From the NCBI GenBank assembly GCA_938021675.1, contig CALIFY010000028.1, forward strand, positions 1 through 50,571: a stretch of DNA of 50,571 nt, given 5' to 3'. Shown piece by piece: positions 23,830-32,389 of this stretch. The stretch is from an uncultured Acidimicrobiales bacterium (GTDB taxonomy: Bacteria > Actinomycetota > Acidimicrobiia > Acidimicrobiales > SZUA-35). Within the stretch, counting starts at the first letter, position 1; each line of letters starts with the position of its first letter. The position numbers and the translations under genes are program-made. Under the pieces are notes generated by a model. It was not told the origin of the DNA, ran no database searches, and saw only the letters and a program-made list of their open reading frames with translations.

Positions 23830-25467
23830 GTGTCAAATATCGCCACCGATCCGATCGACCGTTCCATCGAGTTCGTACTCGATGGAGAGACGGTTACGGT
23901 GCCCGACGCCGGTGAAAGCTTGCTCGCCGTTCTCCGGGAACGGCTTGGTGTGACATCGGTAAAGGACGGTTGTAGCCCCCAAGGGCAATGCGGGTGTTGT
24001 ACGGTTCTGGTCGACGGTGCGCCGAGGGTGGCGTGTGTTACCCCGGCCCGCCGCGTCCGAGGACGAGAGATCACGACGCTCGACGGACTGGACCCAGATC
24101 GTCGAATCCGGTGGGCCGAGGCATTCTGTGCCGCCGGGGGCAGCCAATGCGGATTTTGCACACCGGGAATCATCATGCGGTTGGACCCGCTCGTCCCCGG
24201 TCCGGGCGACGATGCCGAAGCGCCCTCCACAGCCGATGTCGACCAGGCGTTACTGGCCCATCTATGCCGATGCACCGGTTGGCAGACCATCCGAGAAGCC
24301 GCCGAACTGTTCGTAACCGGCGGTAGCGGTGTCACCGGAGAGCGGAACCTGGCCGAAGCGGCCCAGCGGGCCGCCATCGAGGGTCGGTGCCGGCAAGACG
24401 TTTCGCCCGACGTCGCCCTCGGTCGAGGAGGGTTTGCTGCCGATACCGCGCCGGACGACGCGCTCGTCGCCGTGTTCGATGGCGTCGGGGCGTGGGTGGT
24501 CGGCGAGACGTTGACCGAGGCCCGAGCAGCCGTGGGCAAAGTTCAGGGCCGGCGCACCACGGCCAGTCACGGTTGGCCGATCGAGATCCCGGACGGGGAA
24601 TGGGCCGCATCTTTCCGTACGACATGGGTCGACCCGGCCTACCTGGAAACGGACGCGTCGTGGTGCCTCCCCGGTGGAGAGCCCACGTCGTCGATGGCCA
24701 ACGGCGGCGCCTTTGGGGCGAAACCGGTCGAAGGTCCGGCGCCGGCCGGGGCGTTAGACGTCCGGGCGGTAGCTCGCCGACTGGCCGACGAACATGGGCG
24801 GGCGGTCGTGGCGCTCGCCAGTCGGGAGGACGTGGCCCGAAACGCCCCGAAACGGCCGCCGGTGGCTGGAGGGGCACGGCCCGATGGTTCCGGTGTGCTC
24901 CGGGTCGCCGCCACCCCCGGGGTCGCTGAGGCCGTCGCGTTGGTCGCTCCCGAGTTGACGGTCGAAGAGTTGTCGGTGGTCGGCCCACCGACCTCGGCTG
25001 CGGTCCGAGCTGCCGGCTGGGCCGAGGCCGTGGTGCTCCAGGCCGGAGCGCGAGGTGCGGTCGGCGTGGTTCGGTCTCCGGACGGGGCCGAGGCCGAGGC
25101 GGCGATCGAGGACGGCGTGATCAAGGTGGTCGTCCGGTGCGGACCGCCACTGGATGATGCGGTGCTCCGTTCGTACTGCATCGGGGCGGCCCATATGGCG
25201 TGGTCGTGGCTTACCGGCGAGGCCCTCACGGTCGGCCCGGACGGGACGGTCCAAGACCTCACCGTGAGAAGTTTCGGCGTGCTCCGAGCCATGGATACCC
25301 CGCCGATCGAGGTCGAACTGGATCAAGCGAGTTCTGTCTCGGCACGACTTCACCTTCCGGTCAACGGCTCAGATGCGGTGTTCGCCGCGGTAGCGGCAGC
25401 CGGCTGGCTGCACCTCGACCGCCAGCCCGACTGGCCGGTAGTATCAGCGTCATCGCCGTGCATCTGA
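23830..25467 (+). CDS. 2Fe-2S ferredoxin fused to compact xanthine-dehydrogenase-like domain
   Basis: 545 residues. Residues about 1-160 are a complete XDH/CoxS-type small subunit: GCSPQGQCGCC plus a fourth Cys for cluster one, SQCGFCTPG and CRCTGW for cluster two. The remaining 385 residues resemble a much-shortened molybdopterin subunit, with ANGGAFGAKPVEG like the GGGFGGK cofactor loop and a late ASREDVARNAPKR, but less than half of the usual 750 residues are present. GTG 23830 starts the ferredoxin domain correctly; an earlier ATG at 23716 would run through the divergent gene. No CoxM- or CoxL-type gene is adjacent. Confidence 0.78.
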   Translation: MSNIATDPIDRSIEFVLDGETVTVPDAGESLLAVLRERLGVTSVKDGCSPQGQCGCCTVLVDGAPRVACVTPARRVRGREITTLDGLDPDRRIRWAEAFCAAGGSQCGFCTPGIIMRLDPLVPGPGDDAEAPSTADVDQALLAHLCRCTGWQTIREAAELFVTGGSGVTGERNLAEAAQRAAIEGRCRQDVSPDVALGRGGFAADTAPDDALVAVFDGVGAWVVGETLTEARAAVGKVQGRRTTASHGWPIEIPDGEWAASFRTTWVDPAYLETDASWCLPGGEPTSSMANGGAFGAKPVEGPAPAGALDVRAVARRLADEHGRAVVALASREDVARNAPKRPPVAGGARPDGSGVLRVAATPGVAEAVALVAPELTVEELSVVGPPTSAAVRAAGWAEAVVLQAGARGAVGVVRSPDGAEAEAAIEDGVIKVVVRCGPPLDDAVLRSYCIGAAHMAWSWLTGEALTVGPDGTVQDLTVRSFGVLRAMDTPPIEVELDQASSVSARLHLPVNGSDAVFAAVAAAGWLHLDRQPDWPVVSASSPCI

Positions 25468-25528
25468 CAGTCCATCTGACAGTTCGATGGACAGCCCGCC
25501 GACGATTCGACCACCCGAGAGGACCGCA

Positions 25529-25876
25529 ATGAGTACGCCAGTTGGCCCCTATACGCCGATCGTCCGGGCCGGGCCATGGCTGGTGTCGTCCGGTCAGATC
25601 GGTATCGCCGACGGCTCGCTGGTCGACGGTGGCCTTGGGCCACAGTTCCGCCAAGCGCTCGCCAACCTTACGGCCCTGTTTGAAGCCGAGGGCTCATCGC
25701 TGTCGGCCATCACCAAAACCACCGTGTTCCTCACCGACATGGCCGACTACGCAGAGATGAATGACATCTACCTTGAGGCGTTCGGCGACCACCGGCCGGC
25801 CCGTTCCGCGGTGGCGGTGGCCCAATTGCCGGTCGGTGCCGTGGTCGAGATCGAAGCGTGGGCGTACACCGGTTGA
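25529..25876 (+). CDS. ridA: RidA-family enamine/imine deaminase
   Basis: 115 residues. YTPIVRAGPWLVSSGQIGI, LTALFEAEGSSLSAITKTTVF and the Arg-containing HRPARSAVAVAQLPVGAVVE are the family landmarks, the Arg being the one that binds substrate carboxylate. RidA removes reactive enamines made by PLP enzymes. ATG 25529 follows GAGAGG by about 8 bases; it is 61 bases behind the 2Fe-2S gene. Confidence 0.92.
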   Translation: MSTPVGPYTPIVRAGPWLVSSGQIGIADGSLVDGGLGPQFRQALANLTALFEAEGSSLSAITKTTVFLTDMADYAEMNDIYLEAFGDHRPARSAVAVAQLPVGAVVEIEAWAYTG

Positions 25877-25909
25877 CCGGCGACCATCGCCGAAGGCTAC
25901 GGTAATTGC

Positions 25910-26071
25910 ATGGATCTTGGTCCGATCGTCATCATCGTGGTCATCGTGATGCTTACCCCCATCGGTTTCCTGGTCAGCACGACCGCTGTCGCCGCCATCG
26001 TCGGGTACCTGCTGGGAGACAACGCTGAGCGTGACAACGCCGGTAGCGAGCTACTCGACACCAACTACTGA
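25910..26071 (+). CDS. 53-residue membrane protein
   Basis: A small frame from ATG 25910 to TGA 26071. The first 40 residues are hydrophobic (GPIVIIVVIVMLTPIGFLV, then AVAAIVGYLLG), one or two membrane helices, followed by an acidic tail ending ELLDTNY. TACGGT stands 6 bases before the ATG, matching the leaderless pattern of neighbours, which supports it as a real gene. Function unknown. Confidence 0.7.
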   Translation: MDLGPIVIIVVIVMLTPIGFLVSTTAVAAIVGYLLGDNAERDNAGSELLDTNY

Positions 26072-26158
26072 ACGTCGCCAGCCTTCGTACGATTTGTCAC
26101 CGCCGAGTCGTCGCTGACCGACGGCCCGAAATACGCCCCGACCAGGTCGTCGTTCCGG

Positions 26159-26164
26159 TAGTGT
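26159..26164 (+). promoter_or_regulatory. -10 box of serS
   Basis: TAGTGT, 8 bases before GTG 26173. Confidence 0.5.
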
Positions 26165-26172
26165 GCGAGACC

Positions 26173-27447
26173 GTGATCGACATCAAACGACTGCGGGACG
26201 ATGATCGATACCGCCAAGGAGCGGTGGCGAAGGGCGTTGATTCCTCCTCGCTAGATTCGCTGCTGGCGCTCGATGACAGCTACCGGGCGTCATTGGTCGC
26301 CGCTGAAACGCTGCGGGCGGAGTCGAACGCTGCGTCCAAGGAGATCGGGCGGGCCGAGCCGGATGAACGGCAAGCAAAAATCGACGCTGCCGGTGAGTTG
26401 AAGAGCCGCCTCACCGTGGCCGAGACGGCCCTTGCCGCAGCCGAAACGGATCGGAACGAGCTGGCGCTAACCATCCCGAACCCGGCCCACGAATCGGTTC
26501 CCGAGGGTGGCGAGGACGACTTCCGCGTCGAAGCGGAGGTTGGAGAGCGTGTTCCCGAGCCGGCGTTCGATCACGGCGCCATCGGTGAGCTGCTGGGTGT
26601 TGTCGATACCGAACGGGCCGTCAGGATGTCGGGCAGCCGCTTCGCCTACGTGATGGGTGACGCTGTCCGGTTGCAGCTCGCTCTCGTCCAGTGGACCTTG
26701 GCCAAAACGGCCGAACGCGGCTTCATTCCGGTAGTGACGCCCGTCCTCGTCCGCGAGGAGATGATGGAGCTGGCCGGGTTTTTCCCCACCGACCGAAATC
26801 AGGTCTACGCGTTGGAGGCCGATGAGCTCTTTCTCATCGGAACCTCGGAGGTGGCCTTGGCCGGGTTGCATCGTTCCGAACGGTTGGATGCCGCCGACCT
26901 TCCGGTTCGCTACGCCGGATATTCAAGTTGTTTCCGCCGGGAGGCGGGGACGTACGGCAAAGACAGCAGCGGTCTGTTTCGAGTTCATCAGTTCGACAAA
27001 GTGGAGATGTTCATCTACTCCGATCCCGACCGGTCTTGGGATGAGCTTGAGCTGCTGCGTCAAATGCAGGAGGAGATCGTTGGCGATCTCGGACTGCCGT
27101 ACCGCGTCATCACTGTGGCGACCGGCGATCTCGGCGCCGCGGCGGCCAAAAAGTACGACCTCGAAGTGTGGTTGCCGTCCGAGCAGCGGTATCGGGAAGT
27201 CACCTCGTGCTCGAACTACACCGACTTCTCGGCCCGACGGATGAAGACCAGGGTAAAGACCGATGCCAAAGATGGCGGAGGCGTGTCGCTGGTCCACACG
27301 TTGAACGGAACGGCCTGTGCCGTTGGGCGCACCTTGCTGAATATTTTCGAGAACCACCAGCAGCCCGACGGTTCCGTTGTGGTGCCGGAGGTACTGCGCC
27401 CGTTTTGCCCCGGACTCGAAATCCTTACCCCAAAGCCCGTATCGTGA
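26173..27447 (+). CDS. serS: seryl-tRNA synthetase
   Basis: 424 residues, a class II synthetase. The N-terminal helical arm (about 25-100) grips the long variable arm of tRNA-Ser and tRNA-Sec. Motif 2 is FRREAGTYGKDSSGLFRVHQ and motif 3 GTACAVGRTLLNIFENHQ. GTG 26173 is chosen since the protein then begins MIDIKRLR as in other SerS; GTG 26161 is also in frame. The enzyme also charges tRNA-Sec with serine, the first step of the selenocysteine route encoded elsewhere in this window. Confidence 0.95.
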   Translation: MIDIKRLRDDDRYRQGAVAKGVDSSSLDSLLALDDSYRASLVAAETLRAESNAASKEIGRAEPDERQAKIDAAGELKSRLTVAETALAAAETDRNELALTIPNPAHESVPEGGEDDFRVEAEVGERVPEPAFDHGAIGELLGVVDTERAVRMSGSRFAYVMGDAVRLQLALVQWTLAKTAERGFIPVVTPVLVREEMMELAGFFPTDRNQVYALEADELFLIGTSEVALAGLHRSERLDAADLPVRYAGYSSCFRREAGTYGKDSSGLFRVHQFDKVEMFIYSDPDRSWDELELLRQMQEEIVGDLGLPYRVITVATGDLGAAAAKKYDLEVWLPSEQRYREVTSCSNYTDFSARRMKTRVKTDAKDGGGVSLVHTLNGTACAVGRTLLNIFENHQQPDGSVVVPEVLRPFCPGLEILTPKPVS

Positions 27448-27512
27448 AATAGAGTGCTCGTTCGGATCGTTTCGAACGGTACAAAAACAAACGAAGAGAC
27501 AGGATCACAGCC

Positions 27513-28781
27513 ATGAGTGGAGTCGGGCAACGGAGCCTGCACCAGACGGCGGTTGATCAGTTTCAGCGAGCGGCTGAGCTGATCGACCTGAATCCCAGCT
27601 ATCGGGAGATACTTTCCCACCCGAAGAACGAGATCATCGTGAATTTTCCGGTCTCGCTCGATGGTGGATCGAAGAAGATCTTCACCGGATACCGGATCCA
27701 GCACAACAATCTCTTGGGCCCGTTCAAGGGTGGACTTCGCTTCCATCCCGACGTCGATCTCGATGAGGTCAAGGCGCTGGCGGCTTGGATGACGTTCAAG
27801 ACGGCGTTGGTCGGGATTCCCTTCGGCGGGGCGAAGGGAGGGGTGACCATCAATCCTGGCGACTACTCGACCGAGGAGATGCGTCGCGTCGTTCGGCGAT
27901 TCACCCACGCCCTCGGTTCGAATATCGGACCCGATCACGACATTCCAGCCCCCGATGTTGGCACATCGAGTTCCACGATGGACATCGTGATGGATACCTA
28001 CGCCAACATTTCTCCTCCCGGGTTTCGCCAAAGCGTCAAAGGCGTCGTTACCGGTAAGTCGATCGAGGTCGGCGGATCCATCGGACGAGAGGAAGCGACC
28101 GGCCGGGGTGTGTTGTATAGCGTGCGGCACTGGTGTGGTGAAACCGGGATCCGATTGGATGAGCTGTCGGTGGCGGTGCAAGGGTTCGGCAATGTCGGCG
28201 CCAACTTCGCAGAATTGGCGGCCGCCGCCGGATGCAAGATCGTCGGGGTTGCCGACCATACGGGCACGCTGGTTAACACCACCGGAATCGATGTCGTCAA
28301 GCTCCGTCACTGGGTCGGTGAGAACGATGGCATCCACGGCTTCCCCGGCGCCGACACGGTTGGTGATGAGGAGCTGTGGGATCTCGACGTCGACGTCCTC
28401 GTCCCAGCGGCGCTTGAGAATCAAGTCACCGTTGAGCGGGCGGAACGGTTGAGGTGTCGGGTCATGGTGGAAGCGGCCAACGGTCCAACCACCGCTGATG
28501 CGGAGGTCGTGTTAGCTGGACGCGGTATCGAGGTGATACCGGACATTCTGGCCAACGCCGGCGGCGTCATCGTCTCATACTTCGAGTGGCTTCAGAACAA
28601 GTCAGCTCGGGCCTGGTCGTTTGCCGACGTCGACGATCGTCTCCGCGGCCTGGTATGGCAGGCTCACGACCGGGTCGTCGAGCGACGGCGCGACCTCAAC
28701 TGCAGTCGGCGCGAAGCGGCGTACGTCGTCGCCCTAAGTCGAATCGCCGACGTGTACGACCGTCGCGGTATTTTCCCGTAG
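27513..28781 (+). CDS. glutamate dehydrogenase (Glu/Leu/Phe/Val family)
   Basis: 422 residues, the hexameric type. The catalytic region GPFKGGLRFHPDVDLDEVK and PFGGAKGGV holds the conserved lysines, and GFGNVG near residue 230 starts the Rossmann domain. It interconverts glutamate and 2-oxoglutarate plus ammonia. AGGA stands upstream of the ATG. It converges on a GlnR-like gene with only 14 bases between, and the glutamine synthetases follow, so this is a nitrogen-assimilation block. Confidence 0.93.
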   Translation: MSGVGQRSLHQTAVDQFQRAAELIDLNPSYREILSHPKNEIIVNFPVSLDGGSKKIFTGYRIQHNNLLGPFKGGLRFHPDVDLDEVKALAAWMTFKTALVGIPFGGAKGGVTINPGDYSTEEMRRVVRRFTHALGSNIGPDHDIPAPDVGTSSSTMDIVMDTYANISPPGFRQSVKGVVTGKSIEVGGSIGREEATGRGVLYSVRHWCGETGIRLDELSVAVQGFGNVGANFAELAAAAGCKIVGVADHTGTLVNTTGIDVVKLRHWVGENDGIHGFPGADTVGDEELWDLDVDVLVPAALENQVTVERAERLRCRVMVEAANGPTTADAEVVLAGRGIEVIPDILANAGGVIVSYFEWLQNKSARAWSFADVDDRLRGLVWQAHDRVVERRRDLNCSRREAAYVVALSRIADVYDRRGIFP

Positions 28782-28795
28782 TCGTTCGTGAACCG

Positions 28796-29545
28796 TCAGC
28801 GGTGTTCGCCGCCGGCCGTCCACCGAGACTGACCGAGCTTGTATCCGACGCCGCGAACGGTGGCGATCAAGCTGGAGTGTTCTTCACCCATCTTGGCTCG
28901 AAGCCGTCGGATGTGAACGTCGACGGTGCGAGCACCGCCAAAATATTCGTAGCCCCAGACCCGGCTGAGCAGTGTTTCTCTGGTGAAGACCTGTCCGGGG
29001 CTGGAGGCTAGGAACCGAAGCAGCTCGTACTCCATGAAGGTCAAGTCGAGGTGTCGGTCGTCGAACATGGCCTGGTAGGTCTCGACGTTTAGTGTGAGCG
29101 GCCCATAGGTGATCAGCTCTGGTCGGACGCCGCGACCGGCCCGTAACAGTTGGTGCTGGAGGCGGGCCTCCAGTTCTTGGGGGTGAAACGGGGTAATGAT
29201 GAAGTCGTCGAAGAGGTCGGCTCGTGACTGTAGATCGTCGAGGCGATCTCCTCCGAGGAGTACGAGTAGCGGCTCGATCGGTGCGTCCCGTTTGCGGAGC
29301 TCGCGGCAGAAGCGCCACGCCTCCTCACGTCGTTCGTCGATGGTGACCAATGCGCCAGCCCATGTCGGAGGTGCCTCGGCGGTTTCGTCCGAACCGGTCT
29401 CGTCCGATTGAACAACGATCTCGTTTGCCTGGTCGGATCCATGCCACTTGTAGCCGCCGAGATCGAGGAACCGAACGAGCTCGGTCGGCGGCGCTGCTGG
29501 GAACACAGCGAACATGTCGGACGATGGTTCGGAAGCGGCGCTCAT
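28796..29545 (-). CDS. GlnR-like nitrogen response regulator
   Basis: 249 residues. A degenerate receiver-like N-terminal domain without a clear phospho-Asp pocket is followed by an OmpR-type winged helix: LTFMEYELLRFLASSPGQVF, then the GlnR-typical WGYEYFGGARTVDVHIRRLR and IATVRGVGYKL. Actinobacterial GlnR lacks normal phosphorylation and controls glnA, amtB and related genes. Neighbours gdh and two glutamine synthetases agree with this. ATG 29545 has GGGAGG 7 bases upstream. A general OmpR-type regulator cannot be fully excluded. Confidence 0.82.
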   Translation of the reverse strand: MSAASEPSSDMFAVFPAAPPTELVRFLDLGGYKWHGSDQANEIVVQSDETGSDETAEAPPTWAGALVTIDERREEAWRFCRELRKRDAPIEPLLVLLGGDRLDDLQSRADLFDDFIITPFHPQELEARLQHQLLRAGRGVRPELITYGPLTLNVETYQAMFDDRHLDLTFMEYELLRFLASSPGQVFTRETLLSRVWGYEYFGGARTVDVHIRRLRAKMGEEHSSLIATVRGVGYKLGQSRWTAGGEHR

Positions 29546-29581
29546 CAGCGATCCTCCCTGCTGATCAGCGGTCGTGTCAAC

Positions 29582-29607
29582 CCGCACGACCGGCTCGGTC
29601 CGTGCGG
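29582..29607. terminator. stem-loop between glnA and glnR-like gene
   Basis: CCGCACG-ACCG pairs with CGGT-CCGTGCGG around GCT, with one bulge. It lies downstream of the type I glutamine synthetase stop and upstream of the next gene on the same strand. No T-run. Confidence 0.4.
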
Positions 29608-29665
29608 TACCCGTGTACTGAGTTGGCTCTGCGAGGTCGGGGTATGTGTTGTCACGAAGTCGTCA

Positions 29666-31012
29666 TCACCAATTCGGCAAATACCGTTTGAGTTCCCACT
29701 GGCTGACGTGGGATTTGTAGCTCTCCCACTCGTTTCGTTTGTTTCGCAGGAACCATTCGAAGATGTGTTCCCCGAGAGCCTCGTGGACAAGCTCTGATCT
29801 CTCCATCACATCGATGGCCTCGGCGAGCGAACGGGGCACCGGTTCGACGCCCATCTTGGCTACCTCCTCGGAGCTGAGCTCGTAGAGGTTCTGTGTCGTC
29901 TCGGCCGGTAGATCGTAGTTGCCTTCGATCCCGGCCCTGCCGGCGGCCAGAATGACCGAGAATGCGAGATACGGGTTGCAGGCGGGGTCTGGCGCCCGGT
30001 ACTCGATCCGGGTCGAACTGGTCTTGTCGGGTTTCGTGAGCGGGACGCGGATGAGTGCTGAGCGATTGTTCCTGGCCCACGAGACCCATACCGGTGCTTC
30101 GTAGCCGACGACGAGACGTTTGTAGGAGTTGACCAACTGGTTGGTGACAGCGGTGATCTCCGGTGCGTGCCGCAGCAGACCGGCCATGAAATTTCGCCCC
30201 ACCGGTGAAAGTTCACCAACCTGGCCTTGGGCCGTCGAAGGATCGGGATGGAAGATGTTGGTATCGTTTTCGAATAGGGACAGGTGGAGGTGCATGCCCG
30301 AACCCTGGAGCCCTTCGAGGGGCTTCGGCATGAACGATGCGTAATGGCCCTGCTCCATCGCCAGCTCACGGACGACCAGCCTGAACGTCATGATCTGATC
30401 GGCCATAGACATGGCGTCGGTGTAGCGAAGGTCGATTTCGTGCTGGGAGGGTGAATCTTCGTGGAACGAGTACTCGACCGGTATGCCCATCGCTTCTAAC
30501 ACCGAGATGGTACGACGTCGGAGATCGGAGGCCACGTCGCTCGTCGTCAGATCGAAGTACGAGCCTGAGTCCAGCGGAGTGGGGGAAACGCCAGGTTCGC
30601 CCTCGGCGAAGTAGAAGAATTCCATCTCGGGGGCGACTTGGAAGATTTGTCCGTCAGCCTGGGCTTTGAGAAGGTTGCGGCGAAGAACCTGGCGGGGGTC
30701 GCCATCGAATGGCCGGCCGCTCGGCGTCTCGATATCGCAGAACATGCGGGCCGTCGTCCCGCCCTCGGTCCACGGCAGTACTTCAAACGTCGATGGGTCG
30801 GGTTTGGCCATCACGTCGGATTCTTGGATCCGACTGAACCCGTCGATAGCTGATCCATCGAAGTGAACGCCCTCTACGAAGGCGGTTTCGAGTTCGACAG
30901 GTGAGATCGCCACCGACTTCAGCTTGCCGAGAACATCGGTGAACCACAGCCGGATCAGTTTGACGTTTCGTTCCTCGGCTGCCCGAAGGACATATTCCTG
31001 CTCTCGTTCCAC
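29666..31012 (-). CDS. glnA: glutamine synthetase type I
   Basis: 448 residues, near the length of actinobacterial GlnA2-type (446) rather than the 474-478 of GlnA1. The beta-grasp domain (VEGVHFDGSAIDGFSRIQESD) and catalytic barrel (PEMEFFY, GSGMHLHLSLF, NNRSALIRVP) are present. Near the C-terminus NLYELSSEE resembles the adenylylation loop NLYDLPPEE, so its Tyr is kept, but whether it is modified is not known. It makes glutamine from glutamate, ammonia and ATP. The GTG start has TAGTAA 7 bases upstream. It is divergent from a type II enzyme. Confidence 0.92.
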   Translation of the reverse strand: MEREQEYVLRAAEERNVKLIRLWFTDVLGKLKSVAISPVELETAFVEGVHFDGSAIDGFSRIQESDVMAKPDPSTFEVLPWTEGGTTARMFCDIETPSGRPFDGDPRQVLRRNLLKAQADGQIFQVAPEMEFFYFAEGEPGVSPTPLDSGSYFDLTTSDVASDLRRRTISVLEAMGIPVEYSFHEDSPSQHEIDLRYTDAMSMADQIMTFRLVVRELAMEQGHYASFMPKPLEGLQGSGMHLHLSLFENDTNIFHPDPSTAQGQVGELSPVGRNFMAGLLRHAPEITAVTNQLVNSYKRLVVGYEAPVWVSWARNNRSALIRVPLTKPDKTSSTRIEYRAPDPACNPYLAFSVILAAGRAGIEGNYDLPAETTQNLYELSSEEVAKMGVEPVPRSLAEAIDVMERSELVHEALGEHIFEWFLRNKRNEWESYKSHVSQWELKRYLPNW

Positions 31013-31244
31013 CCCTCGATTACTAACACCGTTTTCCTCACAGCGATAGGTCCAGCGTGTTCTGAACGCATGGATTCACATGCCGTTAACACGCGATCTA
31101 TTGCCGTCTACCGGCCCGGCCGCTTACATGAGGCGTAGGGTCTTGCTGCTCGACACTGTCGTCACCCATGGGCCGAAACCCTTCCGAGGTGCGCCTCGGG
31201 CGATCCAACCCTTCACACGCGTCAATATGTCGGGAGAACACAAG
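31013..31244. promoter_or_regulatory. divergent control region of two glutamine synthetases
   Basis: 232 bases between two divergent start codons. TAGTAA at 31020-31025 (minus strand) is a likely -10 for the type I gene. GTCAC and GAAAC half-sites occur around 31161-31180 on the plus strand, but are 9 bases apart instead of the 6 of a standard GlnR box, so they are not a proper match. Confidence 0.45.
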
Positions 31245-32258
31245 ATGACCTATCGAGCTGAATACATATGGACCGACGGCACTGAGCCCACGGTCGAAGT
31301 ACGATCAAAGACCAAGATCTTGGCTGATGGTGAAGAGCCAGGCATCTGGGGCTTCGACGGATCGAGCACCAATCAGGCGACTGGAGACAACTCCGACGTC
31401 GTACTGCAGCCGGTGTTTAGCTGTCCGGACCCGATCCGGGGCGGTGACAACATCCTCGTGTTGTGCGAAACCCTTCTCACGACCGACATGTCGGCTCACC
31501 CCACCAACACCAGAGCGCCGGCCAGAGCGGCTCTCGACAAGTACGGCGACCAGGAGCCGTGGTTCGGACTCGAGCAGGAGTTCACCATGCTCGCCCCCGA
31601 CACCAAATGGCCGTACGGCTTTCCGGCGCACGGTTTCCCTGGGCCACAAGGCCCGTACTACTGCGGTGTTGGCGCGGTGAAGATCGCCGGTCGCGAGATC
31701 GTCGAAGAGCACACCACGCTCTGCATCGAGGCCGGCCTGGCGATCTCGGGCACGAACGCCGAGGTCATGCCCGGCCAGTGGGAATTCCAAATCGGTCCGT
31801 CCGACACCGTGACCGTTGGCGACCACCTCTGGATGGCCCGCTACCTCCTGTACCGGGTTGGCGAGAAGCACAACGTCGAAATTTCGATCTCGCCGAAGCC
31901 GATGAAGGGCGACTGGAACGGCGCTGGCATGCACACCAACTTCTCGACGAAGGCGATGCGTGAGAACTACGACGCGGTGACCGGCGCTGCTGAGGCTCTC
32001 GGTGCGCCGGGCAAGCCGGAGCAACACCTCGCCGGCTACGGCATCGGTATCGAGGAACGGTTGACCGGTGAGCACGAGACCCAGCGATTCGATCAGTTCT
32101 CCTATGGAGTCTCCGATCGCGGCGCCTCGGTTCGTATTCCGTGGCAGGTCGCTCAGGAAGGCAAAGGCTACATCGAGGATCGTCGGCCGAACGCCAACGC
32201 CGACCCATACGTGGTAGCAACCCTCATTACCAACACCGTCTGTGAGGCGCTGGCCTAA
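31245..32258 (+). CDS. glutamine synthetase type II (eukaryotic type)
   Basis: 337 residues, the short GSII class found in Streptomyces (GlnII), rhizobia and eukaryotes. It opens TYRAEYIWTDGTEP and contains IWGFDGSSTNQA, EPWFGLEQEFTM, GDWNGAGMHTNFSTK and GVSDRGASVRIP. The enzyme is decameric in known cases. ATG 31245 is used since GGGAGA lies 8 bases upstream; ATG 31227 is an alternative. A strong terminator follows at 32335. Confidence 0.95.
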   Translation: MTYRAEYIWTDGTEPTVEVRSKTKILADGEEPGIWGFDGSSTNQATGDNSDVVLQPVFSCPDPIRGGDNILVLCETLLTTDMSAHPTNTRAPARAALDKYGDQEPWFGLEQEFTMLAPDTKWPYGFPAHGFPGPQGPYYCGVGAVKIAGREIVEEHTTLCIEAGLAISGTNAEVMPGQWEFQIGPSDTVTVGDHLWMARYLLYRVGEKHNVEISISPKPMKGDWNGAGMHTNFSTKAMRENYDAVTGAAEALGAPGKPEQHLAGYGIGIEERLTGEHETQRFDQFSYGVSDRGASVRIPWQVAQEGKGYIEDRRPNANADPYVVATLITNTVCEALA

Positions 32259-32334
32259 CAACTCGGCCGCCGCCATCTCAACTTCAGCCGAGCTACCGGC
32301 AGCTTCCACCCCTGCCAGTTCGGATTGACCAAGC

Positions 32335-32377
32335 CCCGGTTGTTCCGGTGGGTTCGCCCGCCGGAACGCCGGGTTTT
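32335..32377 (+). terminator. intrinsic terminator after glutamine synthetase II
   Basis: CCCGG, a two-base bulge, GTTCCGG and GGG pair with CCC, CCGGAAC and CCGGG around a TTCG tetraloop, followed directly by TTTT. One of the clearest terminators in the window. Confidence 0.85.
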
Positions 32378-32389
32378 GTGCTTCTATAT

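Noticed and set aside
31161-31180. GTCAC...GAAAC as a GlnR box
   Set aside because: Half-sites are nine bases apart instead of six, so it does not fit the known consensus.
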